From an uncultured Muribaculaceae bacterium (GTDB taxonomy: Bacteria > Bacteroidota > Bacteroidia > Bacteroidales > Muribaculaceae): a stretch of 29,546 bases of DNA. How positions within the stretch are numbered: position 1 is the first letter of the stretch; every line of letters begins with the position of its first letter. The stretch covers positions 1 through 29,546 of the forward strand of contig CAJUHX010000023.1 of the NCBI GenBank assembly GCA_910586455.1. The letters are read 5' to 3'. Of the stretch, positions 6,731-15,143 are shown in pieces. The notes under the pieces were generated by a model. It did no database searches, had not been told where the DNA came from, and saw nothing but the letters and a program-made list of their open reading frames with translations. The translations under genes were made by a program, and so were the position numbers.

Positions 6731-7492
6731 ATGATATTATATTTTTCAGGTACCGGAAACTCTAAAGCTCTGGCCCACGAACTCGCCCGACACACCGGCG
6801 ACGAGGTTTATGACATAACCGACAGTTTTATTGCCTCAGGCAATCGCGTCGTATGGGTTTTCCCAATTTATTCCTGGGGCTTGCCCTCTCCGGTGGCAGG
6901 TGCCATCAGGCGGCTCAAATTTTCTGCAGAGCTATATGGAGCTCCGCATTTTATGGCCGCCACCTGCGGCGACGATGCCGGTCTGGCCGACAGACAATGG
7001 CGAAACCTGATTGAAGCCCGTGGCTGGAAAGCATGCGGCGCATACACCGTGGAGATGCCCAACACCTACACCATGATGAAAGGTTTCGATGTAGACAGCC
7101 CCGAAGTTGTCCGTCATAAACTTGATGCTTTTCCGCAGCGGGCAGCGGATATAGCAGCCTCAATACTTGCCGGCGACAGCCGGGCCGACATTACAAGAGG
7201 CCGATTCGCATGGATAAAGTCGCGCATAATATACCCGTGGTTCATGCGCTATGCCACATCGTCGAAGCCATATCATGCCACTGCGGCCTGTATCGCATGC
7301 GGCAAATGCGCCCGCGAATGTCCGTCGCAAACTATAACAATGGAAAGCGACCGTCCGAAGTGGAACGGTCGCCGTTGTGTAATGTGTGAACGTTGCTACC
7401 ACAACTGCCCCGTGCATGCCATAGCCTATGGAAAGGCGACAGACGGAAAAGGGCAATACACCTATGCCGCATTTTGCCATAAACAGCAGTGA
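6731..7492 (+). CDS. EFR1-type flavodoxin / 2[4Fe-4S] ferredoxin fusion
   Basis: This 253-residue cytoplasmic protein starts with a flavodoxin-like fold; YFSGTGNSK at residues 4-12 is the FMN phosphate loop. It ends with a bacterial ferredoxin module whose cluster cysteines are C187, C190, C193, C197 and C216, C219, C222, C226, each in CxxCxxCxxxCP spacing. The architecture matches the EFR1 family ferrodoxins of anaerobes, which presumably move electrons between low-potential donors and a flavin; the partner is unknown. It starts 2 bp after the YitT gene. Its stop lies only 9 bp from the convergent Smr gene, with no visible terminator between them. Confidence 0.9.
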   Translation: MILYFSGTGNSKALAHELARHTGDEVYDITDSFIASGNRVVWVFPIYSWGLPSPVAGAIRRLKFSAELYGAPHFMAATCGDDAGLADRQWRNLIEARGWKACGAYTVEMPNTYTMMKGFDVDSPEVVRHKLDAFPQRAADIAASILAGDSRADITRGRFAWIKSRIIYPWFMRYATSSKPYHATAACIACGKCARECPSQTITMESDRPKWNGRRCVMCERCYHNCPVHAIAYGKATDGKGQYTYAAFCHKQQ

Positions 7493-7501
7493 CGGGCCAC
7501 A

Positions 7502-8554
7502 TCAGATTGTAACCTGAGTGGCACCATAGCCGTATTCGCTGAAGGAGGCATCCTGCACCTGATGCCCTTTGTAACGGTGATTGAGTTCTTTCATAAGAGC
7601 CTGACGCAGGACGCCTTCGCCTTTGCCGTGGATAAATACAATCTTGTGGCCTTTGTTGCGTGTATTTGCATCCATGACTTCGCGGAATCTGTCAATCTGA
7701 TAATTCAGTATGTCGGCATTACTGAGGCCGCGCATATCATCGAGCAGTTCGGAGGCATGCAGATCGACTACGGTAACGTTGTCAGTCTTGTTATCGCGCT
7801 TTTTCACGGGCTTACGTCTGACCGGGATGTCAACATGTTGCTTTTCTTGCATAGCGCGGCGTAAAGCCTCGGCATCGGGCTTGGAGCGTTGCTGAATTTC
7901 GTCGTTGACAGTAATTTCATAGGCCAGAACAGGCCCGTCGAAATACGGATTAGGCTTAAAGCAGTGCAGTTTCGCAAACTTGGTGGGGTCGAGGCTGAAT
8001 TGAAGGGAGCAGGCCGGTTTCAATGCGAAATCCGAGGTTTTCTTGAATGCTATATATTGCAACGAAGCCTCTTCAAGCAGAGGCAGGTCGGGATGGTTAA
8101 ACTCGCCGCACAACACCTGGATTCCCGGCTCTATTACTCCTGCATAGCGTGCGGTCCAGTCCGAATTACGGTCCGTACGAGTTGCAAAGCATACATACAG
8201 GTAGTAATTGGAGTCGTTGACTATATACGCATCAATCTCGCCCTGCGAGAGCTGGCGGATATTACGCGGTTCGAATGCGAGTACGATGTTGAGTTTTTCG
8301 CCGGCAGCGGTTTCCACATATGGCAATTCCGGTTCGGGATCTGTAGCCTTTGTGGGTTTCGGAGCCTGGGCTGTGACAACAATTTCGGGTTGTTTGAATG
8401 TGTTTTCCGATGCTACCGGCACACATTCACGCAACAGTACCGGTGTTTCGAAGCCATCTTCGTCGACGTATGCCATCTGGCCTTCGATTCGTACTAATTT
8501 ACCGCCACCCACGCTGTTAAGGTAGCGCACAGTATCTCCTATTTTCGCTTGCAT
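7502..8554 (-). CDS. DUF2027 protein with C-terminal Smr domain
   Basis: The 350-residue protein has an N-terminal beta-rich region of the DUF2027 type (about 1-200), opening with KIGDTVRYLNSVGGGKLVRI, which resembles a small barrel. A basic linker (KPVKKRDN, near 245-252) leads to a C-terminal Smr domain (~262-350). Smr marks are DLH (264-266), HGKGEG (309-314) and the final GATQV. Smr domains, as in MutS2, bind or nick branched DNA or act on RNA and ribosomes; which applies to this Bacteroidetes family I cannot tell. There is no MutS ATPase part. A possible -7 box lies about 80 nt upstream of the ATG. The gene is divergent from the AlbA_2 protein. Confidence 0.88.
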   Translation of the reverse strand: MQAKIGDTVRYLNSVGGGKLVRIEGQMAYVDEDGFETPVLLRECVPVASENTFKQPEIVVTAQAPKPTKATDPEPELPYVETAAGEKLNIVLAFEPRNIRQLSQGEIDAYIVNDSNYYLYVCFATRTDRNSDWTARYAGVIEPGIQVLCGEFNHPDLPLLEEASLQYIAFKKTSDFALKPACSLQFSLDPTKFAKLHCFKPNPYFDGPVLAYEITVNDEIQQRSKPDAEALRRAMQEKQHVDIPVRRKPVKKRDNKTDNVTVVDLHASELLDDMRGLSNADILNYQIDRFREVMDANTRNKGHKIVFIHGKGEGVLRQALMKELNHRYKGHQVQDASFSEYGYGATQVTI

Positions 8555-8634
8555 TATCGTTATCGTTTATAAAATAATTCAGATTTCGCAGTCGGGCTAT
8601 TATGCAATAATTTCTTAACAGTCCGTCAAGAGTG

Positions 8635-8642
8635 CAAAATTA
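8635..8642 (-). promoter_or_regulatory. Possible -7 box for the Smr gene
   Basis: CAAAATTA on the plus strand reads TAATTTTG on the minus strand, a fit to TAnnTTTG, about 80 nt before the ATG. No -33 element is evident. Confidence 0.35.
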
Positions 8643-8685
8643 GCATAAAACGCCGAGAAAACGAGCATTTCTCGTTTTTTTTTAT

Positions 8686-8693
8686 TAAATTTG
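8686..8693 (+). promoter_or_regulatory. Probable -7 box for the AlbA_2-ruvC operon
   Basis: TAAATTTG matches TAnnTTTG and ends 23 nt before the ATG at 8717. It sits just after a T-rich run, and no convincing TTTG is seen at the -33 position. Confidence 0.45.
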
Positions 8694-8716
8694 TAGATTA
8701 TTAAATTATATCATAT

Positions 8717-11700
8717 ATGGACGGACTTAACAATAATCTGGTGACTCTGACAGTTGACAGGAGTTACGGCGACAATGAAGATTTTTTCAGACTTATTTTG
8801 CCCGACGGGCGCGAATTTACGTTAAAGAAAATTGCATTCCAACGGGGGAAACCATTGCCCGAAACTCTTTTGTGTCAGGAGAAAAAAGGATTTAATGGCG
8901 AGTCGTATTATATTCATTATGTGGCCGGATATGTACGCAATTTCTATCTTGCAGGTTTCAGGCGAGGCGATGATTTTGAATTCAGGGTCGACCGTGTTCC
9001 CGAGAATCCGGGAGAACCATATACACTTATTGACCAATACGGCATCCAATTCCGCCTTTATGAACGCAATACCGGCCTTGTAGCCGGGCAGAGTGTGCAT
9101 TGTTCGTTCAGCAAGCTCGAATCAAATTTCTTTTCATTGGTACTGAGCGAGCGCGGTGTGGCGCTGCCGCTGTTGAGCGGCGACGAGGCTGTTTGTGCCA
9201 TGGGCCTGCCCCACGAAAGCATGCTGCGCCGCCTGTTTCGTGAATTACCGTTCCTCGACCAGGCCCGGGAGGAGCTTGCCGCAAGCCGGGCCAGCTGGGT
9301 GCTGACTGCCCTGCGCGCCATAAAGGCAAATATAGCGGAAAGCTTTGTGAATTTCGACATCCGGCGCCGACATCGCCTGATTGAATTGGCACTTGAAGCC
9401 ACCTGTCGCATGGCGCTGTATCTGCTTGAAGGCTCACCGTTCCTTCGTGGCACCACTCCGCAGCGACGCCACGAACTGCAGGATGAACTCACGTCGATTA
9501 TCGAGGCTATGACCCCATATCAGCGTGCCCTCGAAATTATTACGTCGAACCATGAGGAAGCATTCATAAACAGCCTGCTCGACAAGCTCAAGGAATCGGG
9601 ATTTCTGTATCACCCCACTCTACAGTTTTCAATTCTGATGCTCATATTCCGCCACCAGCCAAAGCGGATTGGCGAAAAGTTCGGACGTATCTACGACGCA
9701 ATCATGCAGTGGAATCTGCCCACCTGGACCAACGAGCCCTTCCGCAGTGCCTTTATCGAGCAGTTCGAACTATATATACGCGACATGCGCAAGGCCATCG
9801 ACCTTTGTCCGCAGGCCGATACCGCCGACGAGAAATTGCGTGTGGAGAGCATTCTTAAGGCTCTGGCTCTGCAGCTGTGCATAGCCGACCCTGACAATTT
9901 TCAGCATTACAACCGCAACCGCTCGCTGTACTACCGCTATGTGTCGCTGTTGCGCCCTTCAAGCAGCGATATTTTGCTCGACAAGGCTTTCCGCGCCCTC
10001 GGCGGCGATTACTGCCTCTCTGATATAAGCTATAACCAGATAAAAGAGCCAATGTTGATGATGACTTCGGCCGCCTATAATACTGCGCCGATGGCAACTT
10101 CCCCCACTCTCAGCCGCTTTGTAGGTACAGCGGCCGATATCCAGCTGTTCGGCTCCACCTTAAGCATAAAAGCGCACAAAGAGCAGGCCAACTGCACCAA
10201 CCTGCTGCCTGCCGGCATGGTCGACTGGCTTTCACCTGAAATATATCTGAGCGGCATCAAGCGCTTCACTGCCGCTACTCTTAAGAAAATCAAAAGTCAC
10301 CGCGACTTCTGGAACAACGTGATTCATGACCTTACACTCGCTCCGGAATGTGTTGTCAGCGAAGATATTGAAATTATCCGCACACCACCATCGCCGGGCG
10401 ACGAAGTTCTGATTGTAATCGACAGCGTAACTCCGGATCCTACAGGCAACAATCCGCGTTTCAACTGCCATATCGACGACGAACGCTTCTACGGCGAGGG
10501 TTTTTTCATGCGTAACTCACTGGTAGGATACAACATGCGCGGAGTAGAACGTTTTGTCTACACCGGTATCGACGGACGGCCCATACACCTTGTGGCCCGC
10601 GTGGTGGCCCAGCATGACGATGAATACGAATTCTCATTGTTTGAGGAAGTTCATCGCTGGATTGAGGCCAACCTTTGGGTAGGTCAGGAGGTAAATGCCG
10701 TCATAGCCGGCTTCAATCACCTTACCGAGGAATACAGCGCAATCAGCGAACTCGGCATAGGCATGTTGCTGCATGCTCCCGACGACTTGCCCGAAGAAGT
10801 GACACTCGGCCCTCAGACCATAGTCAGAGCGATGATTACCCAGACATCAGACCGTGAGCATATCCGTGCCCGGATTATAGGCCTCGCCGACCCGCAAGTA
10901 TATGTGGTCAAAGACCATGCGCTCAGTACCCTGCTGCATAATATAGAGTACACCGACGATATCGAGGATGAAAGCAACATCGCCGACGAAAGCGAGAATC
11001 TCAGCCGAGAAACCATTCGCGAGATTGTGGAACTCTACCGCATGAAAGCAGTGGGCTGCGACGATGTAATGAGCGCCTACGACAATCTGTGCTTCGGTCG
11101 CGTACTTGCCGCGATAATAGGCGACCGACCGCTCGAATCCGAGCTTGAACTGCATGCCGAACTGCTGTTGCTGCACGTTGACTTCGCCGACAACCGTCGG
11201 GTAGATGTGGCCTCGCTCGAACAGTTTCGTCCGCTCATACGCCCCGGTTCGCTGGCCGAACGCATATTCAGGCGCATGGAAATAGTGTCGTGGCTCGGCA
11301 GTCACGACCACGACCAGGATCTCTGGCTGCAGTCGCAGCAGCCGGACAGCGAGTTCGAAGGCAAATTTGCGCGTATGGTACTCAGCTACAACATGCTTGT
11401 GGCCAGCTCGATGCAGGAGAACGACTACGCCAGCCGCATCAAAGACGACATCTCTGCACTGTTGAAAGTCAACAACGAGCGCATAAGCCTGAAATACTAC
11501 GGCTGCGAGTCGCAGTACACCGAGTTCAAGAGCTCGCTGGTATTCTGCGCCAACGACGGAGTTAAGCGCAGTCCTGAGGAGTCGTTGCGCAAACAGCACC
11601 ACGAAATCATGCATATAATTGCCGGCTTTATGAACACCACTGGCGGCAAGCTCTACATAGGTGTGAACGACCAGCACTTTGAGCGCGGACTCGACGAGGA

Positions 11701-12802
11701 TTTCAAAGCTCTGCGGCTGCCCTACTCACCCGACCTGCTCAAACGCATGGACGAGCTGCTCAACTACCTTACCCTGCGCGTGCGCTCTTACTTCGGCACC
11801 ACTACTGCCACACTTGTCAACATTGCCGTGGACGAGGAGTCAACCAAGGGAGTACTTATTGTAACAGTAAAACCATCGCGGCAGCCAGTAAAACTCGACG
11901 ACACCATTTATGTCCGACTCAGCACATCGACCATGCCGATTGTCGACCGCGAAGAAATACGGCGCTTTGTCGAGCAGCGTGGTCTGGCTTACGAAGACAT
12001 GATGAAGATGAGCGATCACGACAACGGCGAGAATGCAGATGCAAAACCTCCAACCGTGGCCGAGAAGACCATCAAGGCCAGCACCCCGGCCGACCTGCGC
12101 AGCGAGGAACTTGAATCGGAAAATCTTCGCAAGCGTATTGAAAGCATAAGTGTGCCTATCGATGCCCCGGCAGCCACCGAGGCGATGCCGGTGAAAACTT
12201 CACACTGGCGTCCAAACGTACTCCACAGCGACGATGCCAACTATGTGGTGCCGGAACTGTACCTGTACTTTGTAGGCGATCACCACTATACCGTGTCCAA
12301 GCAGGACATATATGTCGATATGGATCCATCGTGCCGTCTGGCCATGGTTATATGCCAGGCCGACCTCGACTCTTATCTGGTGATGGCCTACAAGGGCGAA
12401 CAGCTTATACGGGTGCCGGTTCGACAATTGCTCGACAAAGCCGAGAAATCCAACCACCGACATTGGTCGGACCAACCTCTGGAGTGGGCCTGCATAGCAA
12501 GCGAGAACGACGCCGTGCTGAGCATACATGCCGATTCGTCGGGCGCCCTGCATTACAGGGCTACTCCGGTGAGCATGATAAGCCGTGGTTCCATGACCAA
12601 CGCCCCCGACCGCATTCTCAACGTCAGTGTCGACCAAACTCCCGTGTGGGAACTTATTGCCGCCGAATCGCTCGGACACTTCGAGAAGGCCATGCCGGCC
12701 AATCTCCATACCCGGCAGACAGGCTATACGCTGCGCACACGCATCGACCAGCCTGACTGCGACAAACGCATACAAACCCTCTTAAACTCATGCAACCTAT
12801 GA
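8717..12802 (+). CDS. Giant AlbA_2/Schlafen-domain protein, function unknown
   Basis: The protein has 1361 residues with no signal peptide or membrane segment. Residues ~5-150 are beta-rich and look OB- or S1-like, and ~160-550 are mainly helical. A second beta-rich region spans ~555-740, and ~750-930 is helical and acidic. Residues ~930-1088 form an AlbA_2 (Schlafen-type) domain with YTEFKSS (934-940), FMNTTGGKLYIGVND (about 971-985) and a closing IYVRLSTSTMP. A charged, probably disordered linker (~1090-1165) leads to a C-terminal beta-rich region. AlbA_2 domains occur in nucleic-acid-binding proteins, transcription regulators and some defence factors. Most such proteins are far shorter, so the size is striking. 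It heads an operon with GT2, DUF4286 and ruvC genes and overlaps the GT2 gene by 13 bp. A nucleic-acid role is inference. Confidence 0.85.
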   Translation: MDGLNNNLVTLTVDRSYGDNEDFFRLILPDGREFTLKKIAFQRGKPLPETLLCQEKKGFNGESYYIHYVAGYVRNFYLAGFRRGDDFEFRVDRVPENPGEPYTLIDQYGIQFRLYERNTGLVAGQSVHCSFSKLESNFFSLVLSERGVALPLLSGDEAVCAMGLPHESMLRRLFRELPFLDQAREELAASRASWVLTALRAIKANIAESFVNFDIRRRHRLIELALEATCRMALYLLEGSPFLRGTTPQRRHELQDELTSIIEAMTPYQRALEIITSNHEEAFINSLLDKLKESGFLYHPTLQFSILMLIFRHQPKRIGEKFGRIYDAIMQWNLPTWTNEPFRSAFIEQFELYIRDMRKAIDLCPQADTADEKLRVESILKALALQLCIADPDNFQHYNRNRSLYYRYVSLLRPSSSDILLDKAFRALGGDYCLSDISYNQIKEPMLMMTSAAYNTAPMATSPTLSRFVGTAADIQLFGSTLSIKAHKEQANCTNLLPAGMVDWLSPEIYLSGIKRFTAATLKKIKSHRDFWNNVIHDLTLAPECVVSEDIEIIRTPPSPGDEVLIVIDSVTPDPTGNNPRFNCHIDDERFYGEGFFMRNSLVGYNMRGVERFVYTGIDGRPIHLVARVVAQHDDEYEFSLFEEVHRWIEANLWVGQEVNAVIAGFNHLTEEYSAISELGIGMLLHAPDDLPEEVTLGPQTIVRAMITQTSDREHIRARIIGLADPQVYVVKDHALSTLLHNIEYTDDIEDESNIADESENLSRETIREIVELYRMKAVGCDDVMSAYDNLCFGRVLAAIIGDRPLESELELHAELLLLHVDFADNRRVDVASLEQFRPLIRPGSLAERIFRRMEIVSWLGSHDHDQDLWLQSQQPDSEFEGKFARMVLSYNMLVASSMQENDYASRIKDDISALLKVNNERISLKYYGCESQYTEFKSSLVFCANDGVKRSPEESLRKQHHEIMHIIAGFMNTTGGKLYIGVNDQHFERGLDEDFKALRLPYSPDLLKRMDELLNYLTLRVRSYFGTTTATLVNIAVDEESTKGVLIVTVKPSRQPVKLDDTIYVRLSTSTMPIVDREEIRRFVEQRGLAYEDMMKMSDHDNGENADAKPPTVAEKTIKASTPADLRSEELESENLRKRIESISVPIDAPAATEAMPVKTSHWRPNVLHSDDANYVVPELYLYFVGDHHYTVSKQDIYVDMDPSCRLAMVICQADLDSYLVMAYKGEQLIRVPVRQLLDKAEKSNHRHWSDQPLEWACIASENDAVLSIHADSSGALHYRATPVSMISRGSMTNAPDRILNVSVDQTPVWELIAAESLGHFEKAMPANLHTRQTGYTLRTRIDQPDCDKRIQTLLNSCNL

Positions 12803-13569
12803 AGCAATCCGATGAAAGCGCCTTCAAAGTGCCGATGTTCTCAATAATCACCGTATGCTTTAACGCCGGAAGCACCATACAGCCCACCCTTGAGAGTGTC
12901 GACGCCCAGACCTGCCGTCTATACGAACACATAATTATAGACGGCGCCTCAAAGGACGACACCCTCGCCATAGTCGACGCTCACCCGAACCCGCTGCGCC
13001 AAGTGGTATCGGAGCCCGACCGCGGCATTTACGACGCCATGAACAAGGGACTCGGAATGGCTGCAGGAGAGTATGTGATTTTTCTTAATGCGGGCGATTC
13101 GTTTCATAGCGGCGATGTGCTTCAGAAACTTGCTGACGTTGCCATGAACCACGACTTTCCAGGTGTGATATACGGCCAAACCGACCTTGTAGACGATTCG
13201 CGACAGCGACTTGGCGAGCGACATCTGCGCGCGCCCGAAACACTCACTTACCGCAGTTTTGCGCAAGGTATGCTTGTGTGTCATCAGGCATTTGTGGCGC
13301 TGCGGCGCATCACTGCGCCATTCGACCTGCGCTACCGCTTCTCGGCTGATTACGACTGGTGTATACGCTGCCTGCAGCACTCGCGCCTCAACCATTATGT
13401 CGATGCAGTGCTGGTCGATTATCTGAGTGAAGGAGCCACCACTGCCAACCACAGGCGTTCGCTTATGGAGCGTTTCCGCATTATGAGCCGTTATTACGGT
13501 TTCTGGTCCACGCTGGTCCGACATTTTACTTTTATACCCCGTTATCTGAAATTCAAAAACAGAAAATAA
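12790..13569 (+). CDS. Family 2 glycosyltransferase
   Basis: The 259-residue protein opens with a GT-A fold start (FSIITVCFNA, residues ~16-25) and carries IDGASKDDT and a DRGIYDAMNKGL segment typical of WcaA-like GT2 enzymes. FLNAGD supplies the DxD-like site, and SADYDW matches the acceptor-side aspartates. It should transfer a sugar from a nucleotide donor to a glycan, but donor and acceptor are unknown. No membrane segments are seen. The start overlaps the end of the AlbA_2 gene by 13 bp; a second ATG at 12799 is also possible. No other capsule or LPS genes lie nearby, so this is an isolated transferase inside a mixed operon. Confidence 0.9.
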   Translation: MQPMKQSDESAFKVPMFSIITVCFNAGSTIQPTLESVDAQTCRLYEHIIIDGASKDDTLAIVDAHPNPLRQVVSEPDRGIYDAMNKGLGMAAGEYVIFLNAGDSFHSGDVLQKLADVAMNHDFPGVIYGQTDLVDDSRQRLGERHLRAPETLTYRSFAQGMLVCHQAFVALRRITAPFDLRYRFSADYDWCIRCLQHSRLNHYVDAVLVDYLSEGATTANHRRSLMERFRIMSRYYGFWSTLVRHFTFIPRYLKFKNRK

Positions 13570-13570
13570 G

Positions 13571-13876
13571 ATGTTTGTAATAAATACAACGTTTTGCGCC
13601 GACCCCTCTGTAGCATCCGAAATAAAACTGTGGTGCTGCACCGCCTATGCCGACGAGGCAGTGAAATTCGGTTTTTCCGATGTAATTGTGTCCAAAGTAG
13701 TGAATATGGACGAAGGCGCCGACGCCGAGTCGACAGCCGTACAGATGCAGTGCACCGATACCAAACTGATAGATGAATGGTTCAACACGGCAGGCACATG
13801 GCTCATTGATGAGTGCCGCAAGAAGTACGGCAACAAAGTGCTGCCTTTCACCACATATATGATACGCCTGCGCTGA
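13571..13876 (+). CDS. DUF4286 family protein
   Basis: This is a compact 101-residue cytoplasmic protein beginning MFVINTTFCAD and ending in FTTYMIRLR. It matches the small DUF4286 family, which in Bacteroidetes is commonly found beside ruvC. I see no catalytic motif, signal peptide or membrane segment, and the function is unknown. It starts 1 bp after the GT2 stop, and its TGA overlaps the likely ruvC ATG (TGATG), implying coupled translation with ruvC. Confidence 0.85.
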   Translation: MFVINTTFCADPSVASEIKLWCCTAYADEAVKFGFSDVIVSKVVNMDEGADAESTAVQMQCTDTKLIDEWFNTAGTWLIDECRKKYGNKVLPFTTYMIRLR

Positions 13877-14484
13877 TGCCCATGCAACGGACCCGGAGTA
13901 CCGGCAGTACCGCCCCCATGCGCGAGTACGACCGTATAATCATAGGCATCGACCCCGGCACCAACATAATGGGCTACGGCATACTCGGCATCAAGGGCAA
14001 GCAGCCACTGATGATAGCCATGGGGCTGATAGAACTGAGCAAATTCGACAACCATTATATGCGCCTGCGCCGCATATACGAGCGGGTGCTGGGCCTGGTA
14101 GAACAGTACCTGCCCGACGAAATGTCCATCGAGGCTCCATTCTTCGGCAAGAATGTGCAGTCGATGCTAAAGCTTGGACGCGCTCAGGGTGTGGCCATGG
14201 CCGCCGCTCTCAGCCGCGATGTTCCCATAACTGAATACGAACCACGAAAAATCAAGCAGGTTATAACCGGAAACGGAGCTGCCTCGAAAGAACAAGTGTG
14301 CGAGATGCTGCGGCGGATGCTCGATATCCCACGCGAGAATCTGCTGCCCAAACTCGATGCCACCGACGCTCTGGCGGCAGCTCTATGCCACTACTACGAA
14401 TCGCAAAAACCTGTAAAAACCACTTCATGCAAATCCTGGAAAGATTTCATAGCCAAAAATCCCGGAAAGGTCACAGGCTTGTAG
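13876..14484 (+). CDS. ruvC: Holliday junction resolvase RuvC
   Basis: RuvC cuts four-way DNA junctions symmetrically during recombination repair, working with RuvAB. The four acidic catalytic residues are present: Asp26 (GIDPGT), Glu86 (SIEAPFFG), Asp161 and Asp164 (LDATDALA). The start shown (13876) shares its A with the upstream stop and gives 202 residues. An in-frame ATG at 13918 gives 188 residues, closer to the usual length, with MREYDRIIIG as N-terminus. The frame is also open farther upstream, inside the DUF4286 gene, which I reject. ruvA and ruvB are not in the window. The last codons overlap the start of the glucosaminidase gene. Confidence 0.94.
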   Translation: MPMQRTRSTGSTAPMREYDRIIIGIDPGTNIMGYGILGIKGKQPLMIAMGLIELSKFDNHYMRLRRIYERVLGLVEQYLPDEMSIEAPFFGKNVQSMLKLGRAQGVAMAAALSRDVPITEYEPRKIKQVITGNGAASKEQVCEMLRRMLDIPRENLLPKLDATDALAAALCHYYESQKPVKTTSCKSWKDFIAKNPGKVTGL

Positions 14485-15143
14485 CTATGTTATTTATGCT
14501 GATGCTCGCCGCTGCTCCACATGCTGCCGCCGGCAGTGACGATGTGGCCGAGATGAGCATCGACGAAGCAATCGACATGGCCTACGACGAATACATCCGC
14601 GATGTATCGCCGGAGGCTATGAGGCCATACGCTGCCATGAGTATCTGTGGCGAAAGCGAGATTGATGCCGCGCTTATGGCCAGTTTCGTACTGAGGCATA
14701 ATCCGGAATTCGACCCGCAGATAGCACACGAATTTATCCGTGCCGGGAGCCGCTACGGCATACGTGGCGACATAGCCTTCTGCCAGGCTATTGTGGAAAC
14801 CGGATGGTTCAAATACACCGGAGGCACTGCCGTGACAGCCGACAGCCACAACTACTGTGGTCTGGGGGTGACGCACAAAGGACGCAAAGGAGCAAAATTC
14901 GCCACTGTGGCCGACGGTGTGACCGCACATATACAGCATCTCTATGCCTATTGTACCACCGATGCCTTGCCCCCTGGTGAACGCAAACTCGATCCGCGCT
15001 TTGATATGGTAAGCCGTGGATGCGCCAAACGCTGGCATGAACTGAATGGCCGCTGGGCCATGAACAGCCGTTACAGCACAGCAATATTATCGGTGTATGC
15101 ATCGTTGAATGAATTTGCCGGAAAATCAAAATGTCAAAAGTAA
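14427..15143 (+). CDS. Secreted glucosaminidase (GH73-like peptidoglycan hydrolase)
   Basis: From the ATG at 14427 the product has 238 residues. It begins with a classical signal peptide: a basic start (HSQKSRKGHR), a hydrophobic core (MLFMLMLAAA) and probable cleavage after an Ala-rich stretch near residue 35. The rest fits an endo-beta-N-acetylglucosaminidase domain. The likely catalytic acid is Glu124 in AIVETGW, and SHNYCGLGV, VADGVTAHIQHLYAY and SRYSTAIL follow the family pattern. It should cut glycan strands of peptidoglycan in the periplasm. An ATG at 14487, just after the ruvC stop, would remove all positive charges from the signal, so I prefer 14427 despite its 58-bp overlap with ruvC. 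A longer frame from 14298 is unlikely. Confidence 0.85.
   Translation: MQILERFHSQKSRKGHRLVAMLFMLMLAAAPHAAAGSDDVAEMSIDEAIDMAYDEYIRDVSPEAMRPYAAMSICGESEIDAALMASFVLRHNPEFDPQIAHEFIRAGSRYGIRGDIAFCQAIVETGWFKYTGGTAVTADSHNYCGLGVTHKGRKGAKFATVADGVTAHIQHLYAYCTTDALPPGERKLDPRFDMVSRGCAKRWHELNGRWAMNSRYSTAILSVYASLNEFAGKSKCQK

Noticed and set aside
7493..7501. Terminator between the EFR1 and Smr genes
   Set aside because: The gap is 9 bp and no hairpin with a T-run is visible around either stop, so the transcripts probably overlap.
10847..11677. 276-residue antisense frame inside the AlbA_2 gene
   Set aside because: It lies wholly opposite a well-supported coding frame, and its composition (Val/Ala/His-rich, no motif) is what the reverse complement of such codons gives.
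13813..13875. RuvC start inside DUF4286
   Set aside because: It would add about 20 residues without family similarity; the TGATG junction at 13874-13878 or the ATG at 13918 is more natural.
14298..14426. Longer N-terminus for the glucosaminidase
   Set aside because: It would bury the signal peptide behind more than 40 Arg-rich residues encoded deep inside ruvC.
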